A model generated the notes under the pieces. The model was not told the DNA's origin and made no database searches. It was given only the letters and a program-made list of their open reading frames with translations. The position numbers and the translations under genes were made by a program. This document shows positions 53,301 to 61,626 of a DNA stretch of 64,000 nucleotides, one piece after another; the first letter of the stretch is position 1; every line of letters starts with the position of its first letter. This stretch comes from Mesobacillus subterraneus (GTDB lineage: Bacteria; Bacillota; Bacilli; Bacillales; Cytobacillaceae), in contig NZ_JAMBOF010000004.1 in the NCBI RefSeq assembly GCF_023715485.1, forward strand, positions 248,001 through 312,000. The letters are read 5' to 3'.

Positions 53301-53567
53301 ATGCGTTTCTTATACAAAAGGCAGCCAGCCGAAGAATTGCAGCTCGAGCTACGGGATGTCAGGCAGGCAATGTCCTCCGGAGGCCTTGTTTTATTTGACT
53401 TGCTCTTCTATTCTTTCATTTTCGCTATATTGATCATGCCTATGCAAGCAGGTTTTATGCAATTTAGCGGTCTTTTTTTACTTGTTTATGGTGCTTTCAC
53501 CTGCTTATTTCTGTTCATCCGCAGGTCAGTGAATAAATATAGCGGAACTAATAAATTTATGAAATAA
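53301..53567 (+). CDS. Small two-helix membrane protein (88 aa)
   Basis: ATG at 53301 has AGGAAGGTGG upstream. The product has a charged N-terminus (FLYKRQPAEELQLELRDVRQ) and two hydrophobic helices (about residues 28-48 and 53-74). It is the only plus-strand gene inside the Ter island. Its 3' end overlaps the end of the HAD gene by 11 bases. Family not recognised. Confidence 0.7.
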   Translation: MRFLYKRQPAEELQLELRDVRQAMSSGGLVLFDLLFYSFIFAILIMPMQAGFMQFSGLFLLVYGAFTCLFLFIRRSVNKYSGTNKFMK

Positions 53568-54348
53568 TCCTTTTAATTTTCCTTAGTATTTCTTCTCCAG
53601 CATAAGCACCCTGCTGTTCTGTAAAAATATAGGTCATCAGTTCAGTTTGTTCAGCAAGCTCACCATGCGCGGGTATAAAACTATGGTCACACTTCACCAG
53701 AAAGTCTTCATCCAGAAGCGAGTCACCTGCTCCTATCAGTGTATTTATTCCCTCCCTATCCTTTATAAAGGATACTGCTTCTCCCTTGCTGATCGGATTA
53801 GGCATAAAATACAGCTTCCGTCCTTGATATGATATTCTCCAACCATATGCAGATGCAGCTCTCTTGAAATCCAGCACTTGCTGAGCATCAAGCTTTTCAT
53901 CAAGCAAGTAATAAAGAAAAAGTCCCTCTGCAGATTTGAGCTTTCCGTTAACATGAAAGATATCCTTTAGGAGTATATCCTTTAATTCATCCATTGAAGC
54001 ACACTCCTGCTTCAGTCTTCCGGATATATTCTCCCGCCAGTCGCGCAGCGGCTTGCCACCATATAAAATTTCTGCGCCATTAAATGTGACCGCATACTTA
54101 ACAGGAATACGCTCCTTAAAAATAAATACCCTCTCGAACTGTTTAGTCGTTCTTGTTGTTACTGGTACAAGAAGCAGTTCCTGAGCGATTTCCTGGAGAA
54201 TCTCTAACGCTCTGCAAGTCATAAAGGCAAGATTTTGGTCTTCCTTTATTTCGACCGCCTCCATCTGATTATTCAAAGCAGGTCCTAAATCCTCCAGTGC
54301 TTTCCTTGAATAAATGATCGTCCTGTCCAGGTCGGTTGCAAACATCAT
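53557..54348 (-). CDS. HAD-superfamily hydrolase of the Ter metabolic module
   Basis: The 263-residue protein has the HAD motif I DLDRTIIYS (nucleophile Asp near residue 6), motif II VTTRTTKQFERV near 78, a C2-type cap and motif IV IGAGDSLLDEDFL near 207. It resembles Cof/sucrose-phosphatase-like HAD enzymes. In Ter metabolic clusters a HAD phosphatase sits beside PRTase-like proteins (recalled from published comparative genomics). It follows StiP by six bases. Substrate unknown. Confidence 0.85.
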   Translation of the reverse strand: MMFATDLDRTIIYSRKALEDLGPALNNQMEAVEIKEDQNLAFMTCRALEILQEIAQELLLVPVTTRTTKQFERVFIFKERIPVKYAVTFNGAEILYGGKPLRDWRENISGRLKQECASMDELKDILLKDIFHVNGKLKSAEGLFLYYLLDEKLDAQQVLDFKRAASAYGWRISYQGRKLYFMPNPISKGEAVSFIKDREGINTLIGAGDSLLDEDFLVKCDHSFIPAHGELAEQTELMTYIFTEQQGAYAGEEILRKIKRIIS

Positions 54349-54354
54349 GGTGCT

Positions 54355-55455
54355 TCACCCCTTTATCTGCTTTATTAGGCCGCAGCAGGCATAATCCATA
54401 TCTGGGTAGTGGACCAGCTCGACCCCTTTCACTTTCGCCAGCAGTTGAATATGCTCAATATAAGGGTTATTGAAATCCTTAATGAGTATTTTCCAAGGTA
54501 CTCTCCGCAACAAAACTCTTGTGGTTTCCCCAACTCCCGGTTTTATAAGATTTATATTCTTAAAAGCGAATTCACTGGCAATCTTATTTACAGTATCCAT
54601 ACCTTTAAAATCGGCAAGTTGATCTTCCGCCATTTCCCTGGATAATCCTTTTTCTGCAAGACTATAAACTGCGGGGAATTCACGGCTGATGATTTCTACA
54701 AAGTCTGCTGAAACATCTATATCCTCGAATTCTTTATAGTATTTTGCTCCATGAAAGTCGCCCTTTTTAATATAATCTTCATTCAGCACCGTCCTGCTGA
54801 TCAGGCCTGAGACCGTTGAATTCAGGCAAGCGCTCGGGAGAAGGAAGTCTTCCCTTGTGCCATACAAGGTTGAACAGTGTCCTGGGTCTGCAAGGACGGC
54901 GATATTGTCATCCAAATGGATTCCGTATTGTTCACAAATTTCCATGCACGATTTTTGGAGTTCCCGAGAAATTGCACCTTTTCCTGTCCACCCATCAATG
55001 AATTGGATTTCCCTCCCCTTGTGCTGGTCAAGTATATGAAGGATGGCATTTTCGTCCACTCCCCTGCCCCTGATGATTGAAATGCTGTAGTGAGGAAGAC
55101 TCGCACCGTACTTACATTCGATATACCTTTTAATTAACACTCCCACTGGGGTACCAGCACGGGCCAATGATACTAGGACCGTATTCTTGCCTTTTGTCTT
55201 ATAAATCTGCTCAGCTACGATGCCTGTCAATAGTGCAACTTCCATCTTGGAAGAACCGAGGAGGCTCCAGAATAAATCCATATATTCATCGCTTGGCTTC
55301 TCTTCGATCGGCAGCGTTTCACTATAATGCCTGCCATTCTGCACCTGTTTTTCCCGGATCTCCGCGGACCCTTCCAAGTCAATTCCTGATAAATCCTTAA
55401 GCAGAAAAGTCACATCTTCTTTTTCGTACGATCCAAACTTAACATCATCCATCAT
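54355..55455 (-). CDS. StiP/PRTase-1-like protein with C-terminal Pelota-like domain
   Basis: The 366-residue protein has an N-terminal region typical of the StiP family, once described as a cysteine protease and later as phosphoribosyltransferase-like: TVLVSLARAGTPVGVLIKRY near residue 94 and the PRPP-loop-like IQFIDGWTGKGAISREL near 151. The C-terminal 80 residues (ILIKDFNNPYIEHIQLLAKV ... YACCGLIKQIKG) resemble the Pelota/L7Ae-like RNA-binding segment of Ter clusters. It overlaps the PRTase gene by four bases (ATGA). Confidence 0.8.
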   Translation of the reverse strand: MMDDVKFGSYEKEDVTFLLKDLSGIDLEGSAEIREKQVQNGRHYSETLPIEEKPSDEYMDLFWSLLGSSKMEVALLTGIVAEQIYKTKGKNTVLVSLARAGTPVGVLIKRYIECKYGASLPHYSISIIRGRGVDENAILHILDQHKGREIQFIDGWTGKGAISRELQKSCMEICEQYGIHLDDNIAVLADPGHCSTLYGTREDFLLPSACLNSTVSGLISRTVLNEDYIKKGDFHGAKYYKEFEDIDVSADFVEIISREFPAVYSLAEKGLSREMAEDQLADFKGMDTVNKIASEFAFKNINLIKPGVGETTRVLLRRVPWKILIKDFNNPYIEHIQLLAKVKGVELVHYPDMDYACCGLIKQIKG

Positions 55456-56810
55456 TCTTTCACCATCCGGCTATGATAGAAAACAATATTAATAGAAGGA
55501 ATGCCTGTTTTTCGAAACTCTTCAAGCATTGGCTTCAGCCACTCATCAGGTACTTCCCGTTCAAAGAGAATAAAAACTTCGTCATACTGTAATGGTCTCA
55601 CATTGTACAGGTAATGCTGAATCTCAGGATCTTCTGGATTAGGGAACGCCATACCATAGCGAGCACCATACCCTTCTTTATCGACGATATGGATAGGACT
55701 TCTAGTCGTAGACTGATAGCTTACATTTCCTTCCATAAAGGCCGCCGTTTTCATCGGGATATACATGAATTCACCGGTGCCAACAAGCAAAGTCCTTTTT
55801 CCCAGGGACTTTTGCGATAGCCTGATTGCCAGATTGGAAAGAGTCTTGTCTAGTGAAACTCTTTGCTGCTCATTCATTCCGAACCTTCCGCTTAGAGCAG
55901 AAAAAGGGATACCCTCAAGTTTTCCACCGTAAAAACTGGAAATGCCCTCTGAAGACATTTGCTCCACATGTATCTTTTCAATTACCGGCTCCTGCATATT
56001 GAATGTCTGCTGTTCCGAAAGGATTTCCGCTTCCGGAGAATGCCCCGATACTGAAAACTTCCCTCTTAACATGCTTACACAGTTAATTTTAATTCCCAGT
56101 TCATTCTCGAGTTCGTTAAATTTCTCTGCATGCTCATCCGACCGCCAGTCAAGAATGGAAACAACTGAGTAAACATCTCGGGGGAATTCGGCTTGGATGG
56201 AGCGGATTATGTTAATTGCCGTTTTCCCAGTAGACATTTCATCGTCGACAAGGATAATTTCCCTCTTATTATCCAATAGCTCACTGGCAATATAACAACG
56301 ATGGGACGTCGCATGGGAATGTTCTTCCTCGAATGTGATTACCGGGATTTCTTCAGCAACTATTTCCCTAGTCGTGTGAAAATAATCAGCCTTTGTGAAT
56401 GCAGCAAAAAAAGCATGTCCAAGAGCCGTTGCGGTTTCGGCAAATCCAATAATTACAGGAGAGATTTCTTCAGGTATGAATGCGTCAGGTATACTAGGGT
56501 TATCTTTCATAAATTGCTCCTGAAGCTTTAATTCTTTTGAGTAACTCATTCCTGTCGTCTTGATGGCATATTGGTCGGCAAGCAGCGATCCTGTAAGCAT
56601 GCCTTTCGCAGGATCGATTGGCATATGCTTTCCTAAAATTTTGCTGACAAACAAGAACGACCGCTTTTTATTCCTCCTCGCAGCCATGACAAACAACTCC
56701 TCAATGGGGAGGTTGAATGGGTTCTCGGCAATTTCCAAGTCGATTGAAAGGCTATCAAGAATTTGATATGAATATTTCCTGTTTAAGTAAGTCGATGTTT
56801 GTGATTCCAT
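55452..56810 (-). CDS. Phosphoribosyltransferase-like protein with TRSP domain
   Basis: The 452-residue protein has a PRTase domain with a clear PRPP-binding motif, IILVDDEMSTGKTAINII near residue 190, preceded by VIIGFAETATALGHAFF. The C-terminal TRSP domain (about 320-452) has RTLLVGTGEFMYIPMKTA and RSPIHIVDKEGYGARYGMAF. The start at 56808-56810 has GGGGTG upstream and lies 56 bases inside the lyase gene. A frame extending to 56882 exists but has no ribosome site. Probably part of a nucleoside-like metabolite pathway. Confidence 0.85.
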   Translation of the reverse strand: MESQTSTYLNRKYSYQILDSLSIDLEIAENPFNLPIEELFVMAARRNKKRSFLFVSKILGKHMPIDPAKGMLTGSLLADQYAIKTTGMSYSKELKLQEQFMKDNPSIPDAFIPEEISPVIIGFAETATALGHAFFAAFTKADYFHTTREIVAEEIPVITFEEEHSHATSHRCYIASELLDNKREIILVDDEMSTGKTAINIIRSIQAEFPRDVYSVVSILDWRSDEHAEKFNELENELGIKINCVSMLRGKFSVSGHSPEAEILSEQQTFNMQEPVIEKIHVEQMSSEGISSFYGGKLEGIPFSALSGRFGMNEQQRVSLDKTLSNLAIRLSQKSLGKRTLLVGTGEFMYIPMKTAAFMEGNVSYQSTTRSPIHIVDKEGYGARYGMAFPNPEDPEIQHYLYNVRPLQYDEVFILFEREVPDEWLKPMLEEFRKTGIPSINIVFYHSRMVKE

Positions 56811-57939
56811 CTTGAAGCACCCCGTATACCTGTGATTTCCGCAAAATCTTTTGTGCCCAATAATAGTGCGGTTTAATTTCATTCATTTTATTTGCGAAGG
56901 CACTTTTTCTGACTCCATTGTGATTCTCAGCTTCTTCTACAATGTTTTTCGCATCAATGTACTCTTCGTAGCTGACAGCATTCAATGCATGGACTGTTTT
57001 AATATGGCTCGGATGGATGATTGTTTTTCCAGTTAATCCATTTGCGATATCCATCATGATTTCCTGGATCAATCCGTCCATATGCCTATCGATCAATTCA
57101 GTTCGCCACTTCAAGCCCTCCTGTCCGAAGGGAGTCTGTCTCAACTGCGGCTTTAATATTCTTTGCGTCGAGGAGAAATACTCCCAAACAGGACCTGACA
57201 CCACATATGGACTGTCAAAACGGAGGAAGACATTGACGATATCTGAAATGCAATCGCGGATTACACCGATATCATAAACAGTTGTATCTGCGTTCCTCCT
57301 GATCCCATATAGGCCGCTGAAATCGGTTGCGCCGATGCGGACATTCAAAATCAGTTCCCTGAATTCATCGACAGCTGCTTTAATTGCGAGCAATTCTTCC
57401 AATCTAGTTTCTTTTTCTATTATTTTCTTTGTTTCTAAAATTGGCATTGCATATAAAAGGTCTCCAGTAGTATTTAATTGATTGATAAATTTTAAAATCT
57501 TTTTTCCTGCGACAGGTTCGAACTTGGGAATGACAATACCGGTTAGTACCTTTAACGCTTCACCAGCTGCCTCTGCGATATTCTCGAGTTGATCAAGGCT
57601 TCTGATCCTGACGAAAATCAGCGGCAGTTCATCCTGAGATAGATATCCTTTGCCAAGTGCATCGGCTAGGTGGTTTAATTCTGCAACCAATTGCTTTTCT
57701 GCCTTGTCAACCTCATGGTCAGCAATAGAATCCTCAAGGCAAATAACCATAGATGCAAGTCCATCATGCTTTTTCAGCAGCAATTCCTGATGGATATTTT
57801 CTCGTGTTGCTGGCATGTACAAGGTTGCTCCTAGGGCATATGCAAGTTCATCTCGTTGAGTATGTTTATTGAACCTGGCTGGTTTTACAAAGAAAAGGCT
57901 GTCTAATTCTTTTTCATAAAGATTCGAGAACAATTTCAC
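56755..57939 (-). CDS. CitE-like C-C bond lyase of the Ter metabolic module
   Basis: The 394-residue TIM-barrel protein of the HpcH/HpaI-CitE superfamily has LGATLYMPATRENI near residue 33, the metal-binding Glu/Asp in MVICLEDSIADHEVDKAE near 59, and RIGATDFSGLYGIRR near 198. In Ter clusters such a lyase is linked to PRTase and HAD genes. It starts at a GTG (57937-57939) with GGGGAA upstream and overlaps the PRTase gene by 56 bases. Confidence 0.85.
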   Translation of the reverse strand: MKLFSNLYEKELDSLFFVKPARFNKHTQRDELAYALGATLYMPATRENIHQELLLKKHDGLASMVICLEDSIADHEVDKAEKQLVAELNHLADALGKGYLSQDELPLIFVRIRSLDQLENIAEAAGEALKVLTGIVIPKFEPVAGKKILKFINQLNTTGDLLYAMPILETKKIIEKETRLEELLAIKAAVDEFRELILNVRIGATDFSGLYGIRRNADTTVYDIGVIRDCISDIVNVFLRFDSPYVVSGPVWEYFSSTQRILKPQLRQTPFGQEGLKWRTELIDRHMDGLIQEIMMDIANGLTGKTIIHPSHIKTVHALNAVSYEEYIDAKNIVEEAENHNGVRKSAFANKMNEIKPHYYWAQKILRKSQVYGVLQDGITNIDLLKQEIFISNS

Positions 57940-58021
57940 GGAAAAATTCCCCTTTTTGGGTGATATAGATAAAAAGAAAGGGAGCAGACATAAGTCAGTT
58001 CCCCGGAAAGTAAGTCTTTAA

Positions 58022-58810
58022 TTATTGTACGTTCTTTTGCTGCTCATTCTCTTCAGCTTTTTTCTTGTTCATATAGTGGACCACGAATGTAGCTCCAAAT
58101 GTAACAAGCAATAGAATAAAGAAGTAAATGTGATCAATGTGGATACCAAACACTCCAGCGAACATCTTGACAGCGATGATCAAGATCAAAATGTAGGCAG
58201 TCGTTTCTAGCTCAGGAACGCGGTCAATCAATTTCAGGAATATACCGGCGACTCCTCGCATCATCAAGACACCAAGCATACCCCCAAGCAACAACACCCA
58301 GACTTCCTGGCTGATACCAAATGCTGCAAGGACACTGTCAACTGAGAACGCGATATCCATTATCTCAACAGCAGCAACTGTTCCCCAGAACGTACCGAAC
58401 AAGCGGATAAGCAAACCGCCCTGGTTAACCCCTTCAATTTCCTCGATATCTGGGTCTTCACCTTTTCTCTTATCCATGAAGTATTTAATTGCCAGCCAGG
58501 CCAGGTAGCCAGCTCCAAGTACTTTAACCCACCAGAATTCTATTAAATAAACACCAATGCCGATTGCGATGAAACGGAAAATATAAGCACCAAGCAATCC
58601 ATAGAATAATGCTTTTTTCCTTTGTTTTTCAGGCAAATGCTTAACCATAACCGCTAGAACCAGTGCATTGTCTGCTGAGAGAAGCCCTTCCAGGATCACC
58701 AGTGTACCAATCAATCCCCAGCTAACTGGGTCGCTTAAAACTCTAACCCACATATCCCAATCAAAAAACTGGGCATAAGTATCTATAAATCCTTGTAATA
58801 TTTCAGGCAT
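58022..58810 (-). CDS. terC: TerC family integral membrane protein
   Basis: The 262-residue protein has about seven membrane helices and the TerC signatures EGLLSADNALVLAVMVKHLP and VEIMDIAFSVDSVLAAFGIS, each with the conserved acidic residues. TerC proteins are linked to metal (manganese) export and tellurite resistance. The start at 58808-58810 has GGGAGG upstream; the longer frame includes an upstream hairpin. It lies between terD copy 1 and the lyase gene. Confidence 0.93.
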   Translation of the reverse strand: MPEILQGFIDTYAQFFDWDMWVRVLSDPVSWGLIGTLVILEGLLSADNALVLAVMVKHLPEKQRKKALFYGLLGAYIFRFIAIGIGVYLIEFWWVKVLGAGYLAWLAIKYFMDKRKGEDPDIEEIEGVNQGGLLIRLFGTFWGTVAAVEIMDIAFSVDSVLAAFGISQEVWVLLLGGMLGVLMMRGVAGIFLKLIDRVPELETTAYILILIIAVKMFAGVFGIHIDHIYFFILLLVTFGATFVVHYMNKKKAEENEQQKNVQ

Positions 58811-58850
58811 TCTTGTAGTTCCTCCCACTTTGTTGTGTATATTCTCTATA

Positions 58851-58878
58851 GAAAGACCCGGCATCGGCCGGGCCTTCA
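58851..58878 (-). terminator. Hairpin between terD and terC, partial terminator or processing site
   Basis: GGCCCGGC/GCCGGGTC forms an 8 bp stem with a CGAT loop and is followed on the minus strand by TCTTTCTATAG. The weak T tract suggests attenuation or mRNA stabilisation rather than full termination. Confidence 0.5.
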
Positions 58879-58897
58879 TTAACCAGCATATTTAATT

Positions 58898-59479
58898 TTA
58901 CCCTATTTGGAGCCCAAAGTCTGTAGCAAGTGCTGCCAATCCGCCCTGGTATCCACTGCCAATCGCACTGAATTTCCATTCGTTGTTATGGCGATATAGC
59001 TCTCCAACAACGATTGCTGTTTCAATCGAGAAGTCTTCGCCGAGGTCATAGCGGATAAGTTCTTCATTAGAACCTGCATTCAAAATTCTTACATAAGAGT
59101 TAGATACCTGGCCAAAGTTCTGGCGGCGACCTTCTCCGTCATGGATCGTGATGGTAAACGCAATCCTTTTCACTTCTGCCGGCACTGCAGACAAATCAAC
59201 ATTGACTGCTTCATCGTCCCCCTCCCCTGCTCCTGTCCGGTTATCACCAGTATGTACAACGGATCCGTTTCCACCTGTCGTATTGTTGTAGAATACGAAG
59301 TCGCTTTCAGAAGTTACTTTGCCATTTTCTCCTAATAAAAAAACAGATGAATCAAGGTCAAAGTCATTTCCGCCATCATATTTATTAACATCCCATCCTA
59401 AGCCAACAACTACCTTTGTCATACCAGGGTTAGTTTTTGTTAAATCTACTTTTTGGCCTTTTGATAAACTGATTGCCAT
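58898..59479 (-). CDS. terD: TerD family stress protein (copy 1)
   Basis: The 193-residue paralogue begins [20 protein letters not shown], with [11 protein letters not shown], the calcium loop [15 protein letters not shown] near residue 80 and [20 protein letters not shown]. It heads the first block (terD-terC-lyase-PRTase-StiP-HAD). ATG at 59479 has GGAGG nine bases upstream. A sigma-W-type promoter lies 33 bases upstream. Confidence 0.93.
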   Translation of the reverse strand: MAISLSKGQKVDLTKTNPGMTKVVVGLGWDVNKYDGGNDFDLDSSVFLLGENGKVTSESDFVFYNNTTGGNGSVVHTGDNRTGAGEGDDEAVNVDLSAVPAEVKRIAFTITIHDGEGRRQNFGQVSNSYVRILNAGSNEELIRYDLGEDFSIETAIVVGELYRHNNEWKFSAIGSGYQGGLAALATDFGLQIG

Positions 59480-59511
59480 TTTTTCTACCTCCAAAAATTT
59501 ATTTCGTTATA

Positions 59512-59539
59512 CATACGGTTAATTCTCATTAAGGTTTCG
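59512..59539 (-). promoter_or_regulatory. ECF (sigma-W-type) promoter of the terD-terC block
   Basis: CGAAAC, exactly 16 bases, CGTATG on the minus strand, one base from the TGAAAC/CGTATA consensus at the -35. It heads the whole first Ter block. B. subtilis yceC-H is also under ECF control (recalled). Confidence 0.8.
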
Positions 59540-59587
59540 TAATTGCTATAAATATTTTTTCACAATTTCGTCCTAAATTCAAATATA

Positions 59588-60169
59588 TTAGCTTTTCCAC
59601 TTAGGCGGCGTATTTTTATCCCAGAAGATCCTGCCGAGTTCATAATGAGTCTGGAAGCTGTCGTGATAAGTGTGGTAATGGAAATTAAACCAGAAACCTT
59701 CCTTCGGCGGCTGATCCCTCCTCACATGGAAACGGATGATATCCTTGCCATTGTCGTCGATAATGTGGAAAATCTTTTCTGATTCTCCTCCGCCAGGCAT
59801 CTCGGTAATTCGAAGGGAATTCAATTTTTCCCCAGGGTACTGGATCGATACCGTTTCAATTGCCTTTTCGATATTGGGCAGGATTGTCTGCCTGAACTCG
59901 TCCTCAATGACAGGGCCAATCTTTGTACCAAACTTTTGAAAAGATTGCTGCTCGGCTTCTTTCATCGCCCAGCCTATGAATTTATCCCTTTCTGCTTCCT
60001 CATCGACTGGGGTATCAAGCTTATCAAAATAAGATGTTTCGGCAGAGGAGGATTTTTCAGCCCGTTCACCTGTAGTTGTCAGGAATCCATTCGCCTGGGC
60101 AGGCGATACCATCCCAAAAGTAAAGATGGAGATCATGACGACGAGCGATTTGCGCAGCCATGCTGGCAT
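59588..60169 (-). CDS. ypjP: YpjP family protein
   Basis: The 193-residue protein has a signal-like N-terminus (LRKSLVVMISIFTFGMVSPAQA) and the YpjP core: AEQQSFQKFGTKIGPVIEDEF, FHVRRDQPPKEGFWFNFHYH and YELGRIFWDKNTPPKW. Probably exported; function unknown. The start at 60167-60169 has AGGAAG upstream. In B. subtilis ypjP lies near thyB, with ypjQ between, so the Ter island separates them here. Confidence 0.88.
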   Translation of the reverse strand: MPAWLRKSLVVMISIFTFGMVSPAQANGFLTTTGERAEKSSSAETSYFDKLDTPVDEEAERDKFIGWAMKEAEQQSFQKFGTKIGPVIEDEFRQTILPNIEKAIETVSIQYPGEKLNSLRITEMPGGGESEKIFHIIDDNGKDIIRFHVRRDQPPKEGFWFNFHYHTYHDSFQTHYELGRIFWDKNTPPKWKS

Positions 60170-60424
60170 GTGGATCACTTCCTTACGTATCAGAATAAAT
60201 AATTATCAGCTAAACTATCAAGCTGCATTATTACTTTAAAATATTTAAGAGCACGGTTAATTATTGGATGTTTTGGCAAGGATAAAAAGAAAAATATATT
60301 CTATAGCAATATTATAACTTGTTTATACGTAAAAATGGGCAAAGGGTTTCAAATTTTTCGATAATGGATAAAAGAAAATATTAGGTTATTTGAACTGAAC
60401 TTCAAATGATAGGGAGGTAATTTT

Positions 60425-60502
60425 ATGGAGTGGACATGGATCATAGTTGCAACAAGTTTTATCATGCTAGCTTATTTTGTTTATTTGTCAATTGCGGATT
60501 AA
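60425..60502 (+). CDS. Very small membrane protein (25 aa)
   Basis: ATG at 60425 has GGGAGG six bases upstream. The 25-residue product MEWTWIIVATSFIMLAYFVY... is one hydrophobic helix ending LSIAD, with flanking charged residues. The good ribosome site and the standalone location support a real micro-protein; the function is unknown. Confidence 0.5.
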   Translation: MEWTWIIVATSFIMLAYFVYLSIAD

Positions 60503-60603
60503 TATAAGAGCATTTATGAAGAGTTATGGACAAACCTCATTTTAAAACTAATGGTAATTGCCGCAACCAATGTCAAAAATAAAGAATGAGGCTTCACCCT
60601 AAT

Positions 60604-60660
60604 CTTTTAGACTGTAGGCAAACTCGATGAAAAAAATCGTGTTTGTTTACAGTCTTTTTT
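60604..60660. terminator. Hairpin terminator
   Basis: AGACTGTA..CAAAC pairs with GTTTG..TACAGTCT around an A-rich loop and is followed by TTTTTTGG on the plus strand. Confidence 0.65.
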
Positions 60661-60667
60661 GGTTGGA

Positions 60668-60842
60668 GGAGAAACGGGGCTGTTGTATTTCCGTTCCAGG
60701 CGCTTCGCTTTCAGCGGGGCCGGCGCTGAGCCCGCAGGACATTGGTGGAGCTTCATCGAACCTGCCCAGGCACGAGGGAAATGCGTTAGCATTTTCGTAG
60801 GAGTCTGCGCGCCTTCCACTCCAATCAACAGTGCTTCTACTG
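60668..60842 (+). repeat. Dispersed inverted-end repeat, copy 6 (diverged)
   Basis: It keeps GGGCTGTTGTATTTCCGTTC at left, the shared interior AAATGCGTTAGCATTTTCG and TCCAATCAACAGTGCTTCT at right, but has many substitutions and a shortened GC-rich part. With the terminator it explains 60503-60900. Confidence 0.75.
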
Positions 60843-60969
60843 CAAAAAAATAGTTTAATTTAAAAGAAATAATCTATATGCAATAAGTCGAGTAAACTGC
60901 TCGACTTATTAATCTATTTAACAAGGTGTTTGGGATATTATGTTAAAATATGTTAAAGGGGGGTTGCAT

Positions 60970-61521
60970 ATGGAAAGATTAAAAGGAAAGAGATATTTAT
61001 GTTTTATCTTACTAATTCTAACGGTAGCTCTTACAGCTTGTACTTCAAGCCCAAGTTTCGAGCTGTATGAAGGAAACTCTTTAAGAATAGCAGTGGTTGG
61101 GGAACCACCAGAAGTAAAAGAGGAACAAATTATATTTACAGAAGTCTCATTTGATGAAATGACAAGTGAGGAACTGAAGTCTTATGATGCAGTCTTTATT
61201 AGAGAAGATAATCTTTCAGAGGCTTCTGAAAGCCATTATGCGGATGTTTATTTAAATTCAACTATTCCATTCTTTTTCATTTCAGCTAAAAATCATATTC
61301 CTTTTACTGTGAAGGAAACAAAGTACGATGAGAATTGGAGTTGGGCTGCTGGCAATAGTTATGCGGTTGGAGTTCTTAAATCACAAGAAGATGGCACGTT
61401 AAAAAGTTGGAATTACGGTTTGTATAATGATAAAAAAACTACTGATAATATCAAAGATGTATATTCAAGAATTTTCAAGTCAATTGATGAACTTAAATCA
61501 ATAATGAAAAAAGGAGCATAA
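60970..61521 (+). CDS. Putative lipoprotein, hypothetical
   Basis: The 183-residue protein has a lipoprotein signal (YLCFILLILTVALTAC, Cys at about 24), then a soluble domain with a beta-alpha pattern: LRIAVVGEPPEVKEEQIIFT near residue 38 and ELKSYDAVFIREDNLSEA near 69. The domain is reminiscent of a Rossmann-like small domain. I do not recognise the family. The start at 60970 has GGGGGG six bases upstream. The stop codon lies inside a terminator stem. Its codon use is more AT-rich than the neighbours', hinting at transfer. Confidence 0.65.
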   Translation: MERLKGKRYLCFILLILTVALTACTSSPSFELYEGNSLRIAVVGEPPEVKEEQIIFTEVSFDEMTSEELKSYDAVFIREDNLSEASESHYADVYLNSTIPFFFISAKNHIPFTVKETKYDENWSWAAGNSYAVGVLKSQEDGTLKSWNYGLYNDKKTTDNIKDVYSRIFKSIDELKSIMKKGA

Positions 61522-61540
61522 CGAATATGCTCCTTTTTAC
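61504..61540. terminator. Terminator overlapping the lipoprotein stop
   Basis: AAAAAGGAGCATA pairs with TATGCTCCTTTTT, a perfect 13 bp stem; T tracts on both strands. Confidence 0.88.
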
Positions 61541-61626
61541 TGCTACTTTTGTTGCTAATTAAGTTACTTTTTTTGCTGTTATTTATCACTGTGTACTTCT
61601 GAACCGAACCCGTTAGGTTTCAGCCC

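Noticed and set aside
53557-59479. Prophage or plasmid origin for the Ter island
   Set aside because: No integrase, terminase, replication or att-like direct repeat was seen at either edge; it may still be horizontally acquired.
60607-60828. Open frame of 73 codons over repeat copy 6
   Set aside because: It includes a terminator hairpin and the diverged repeat.
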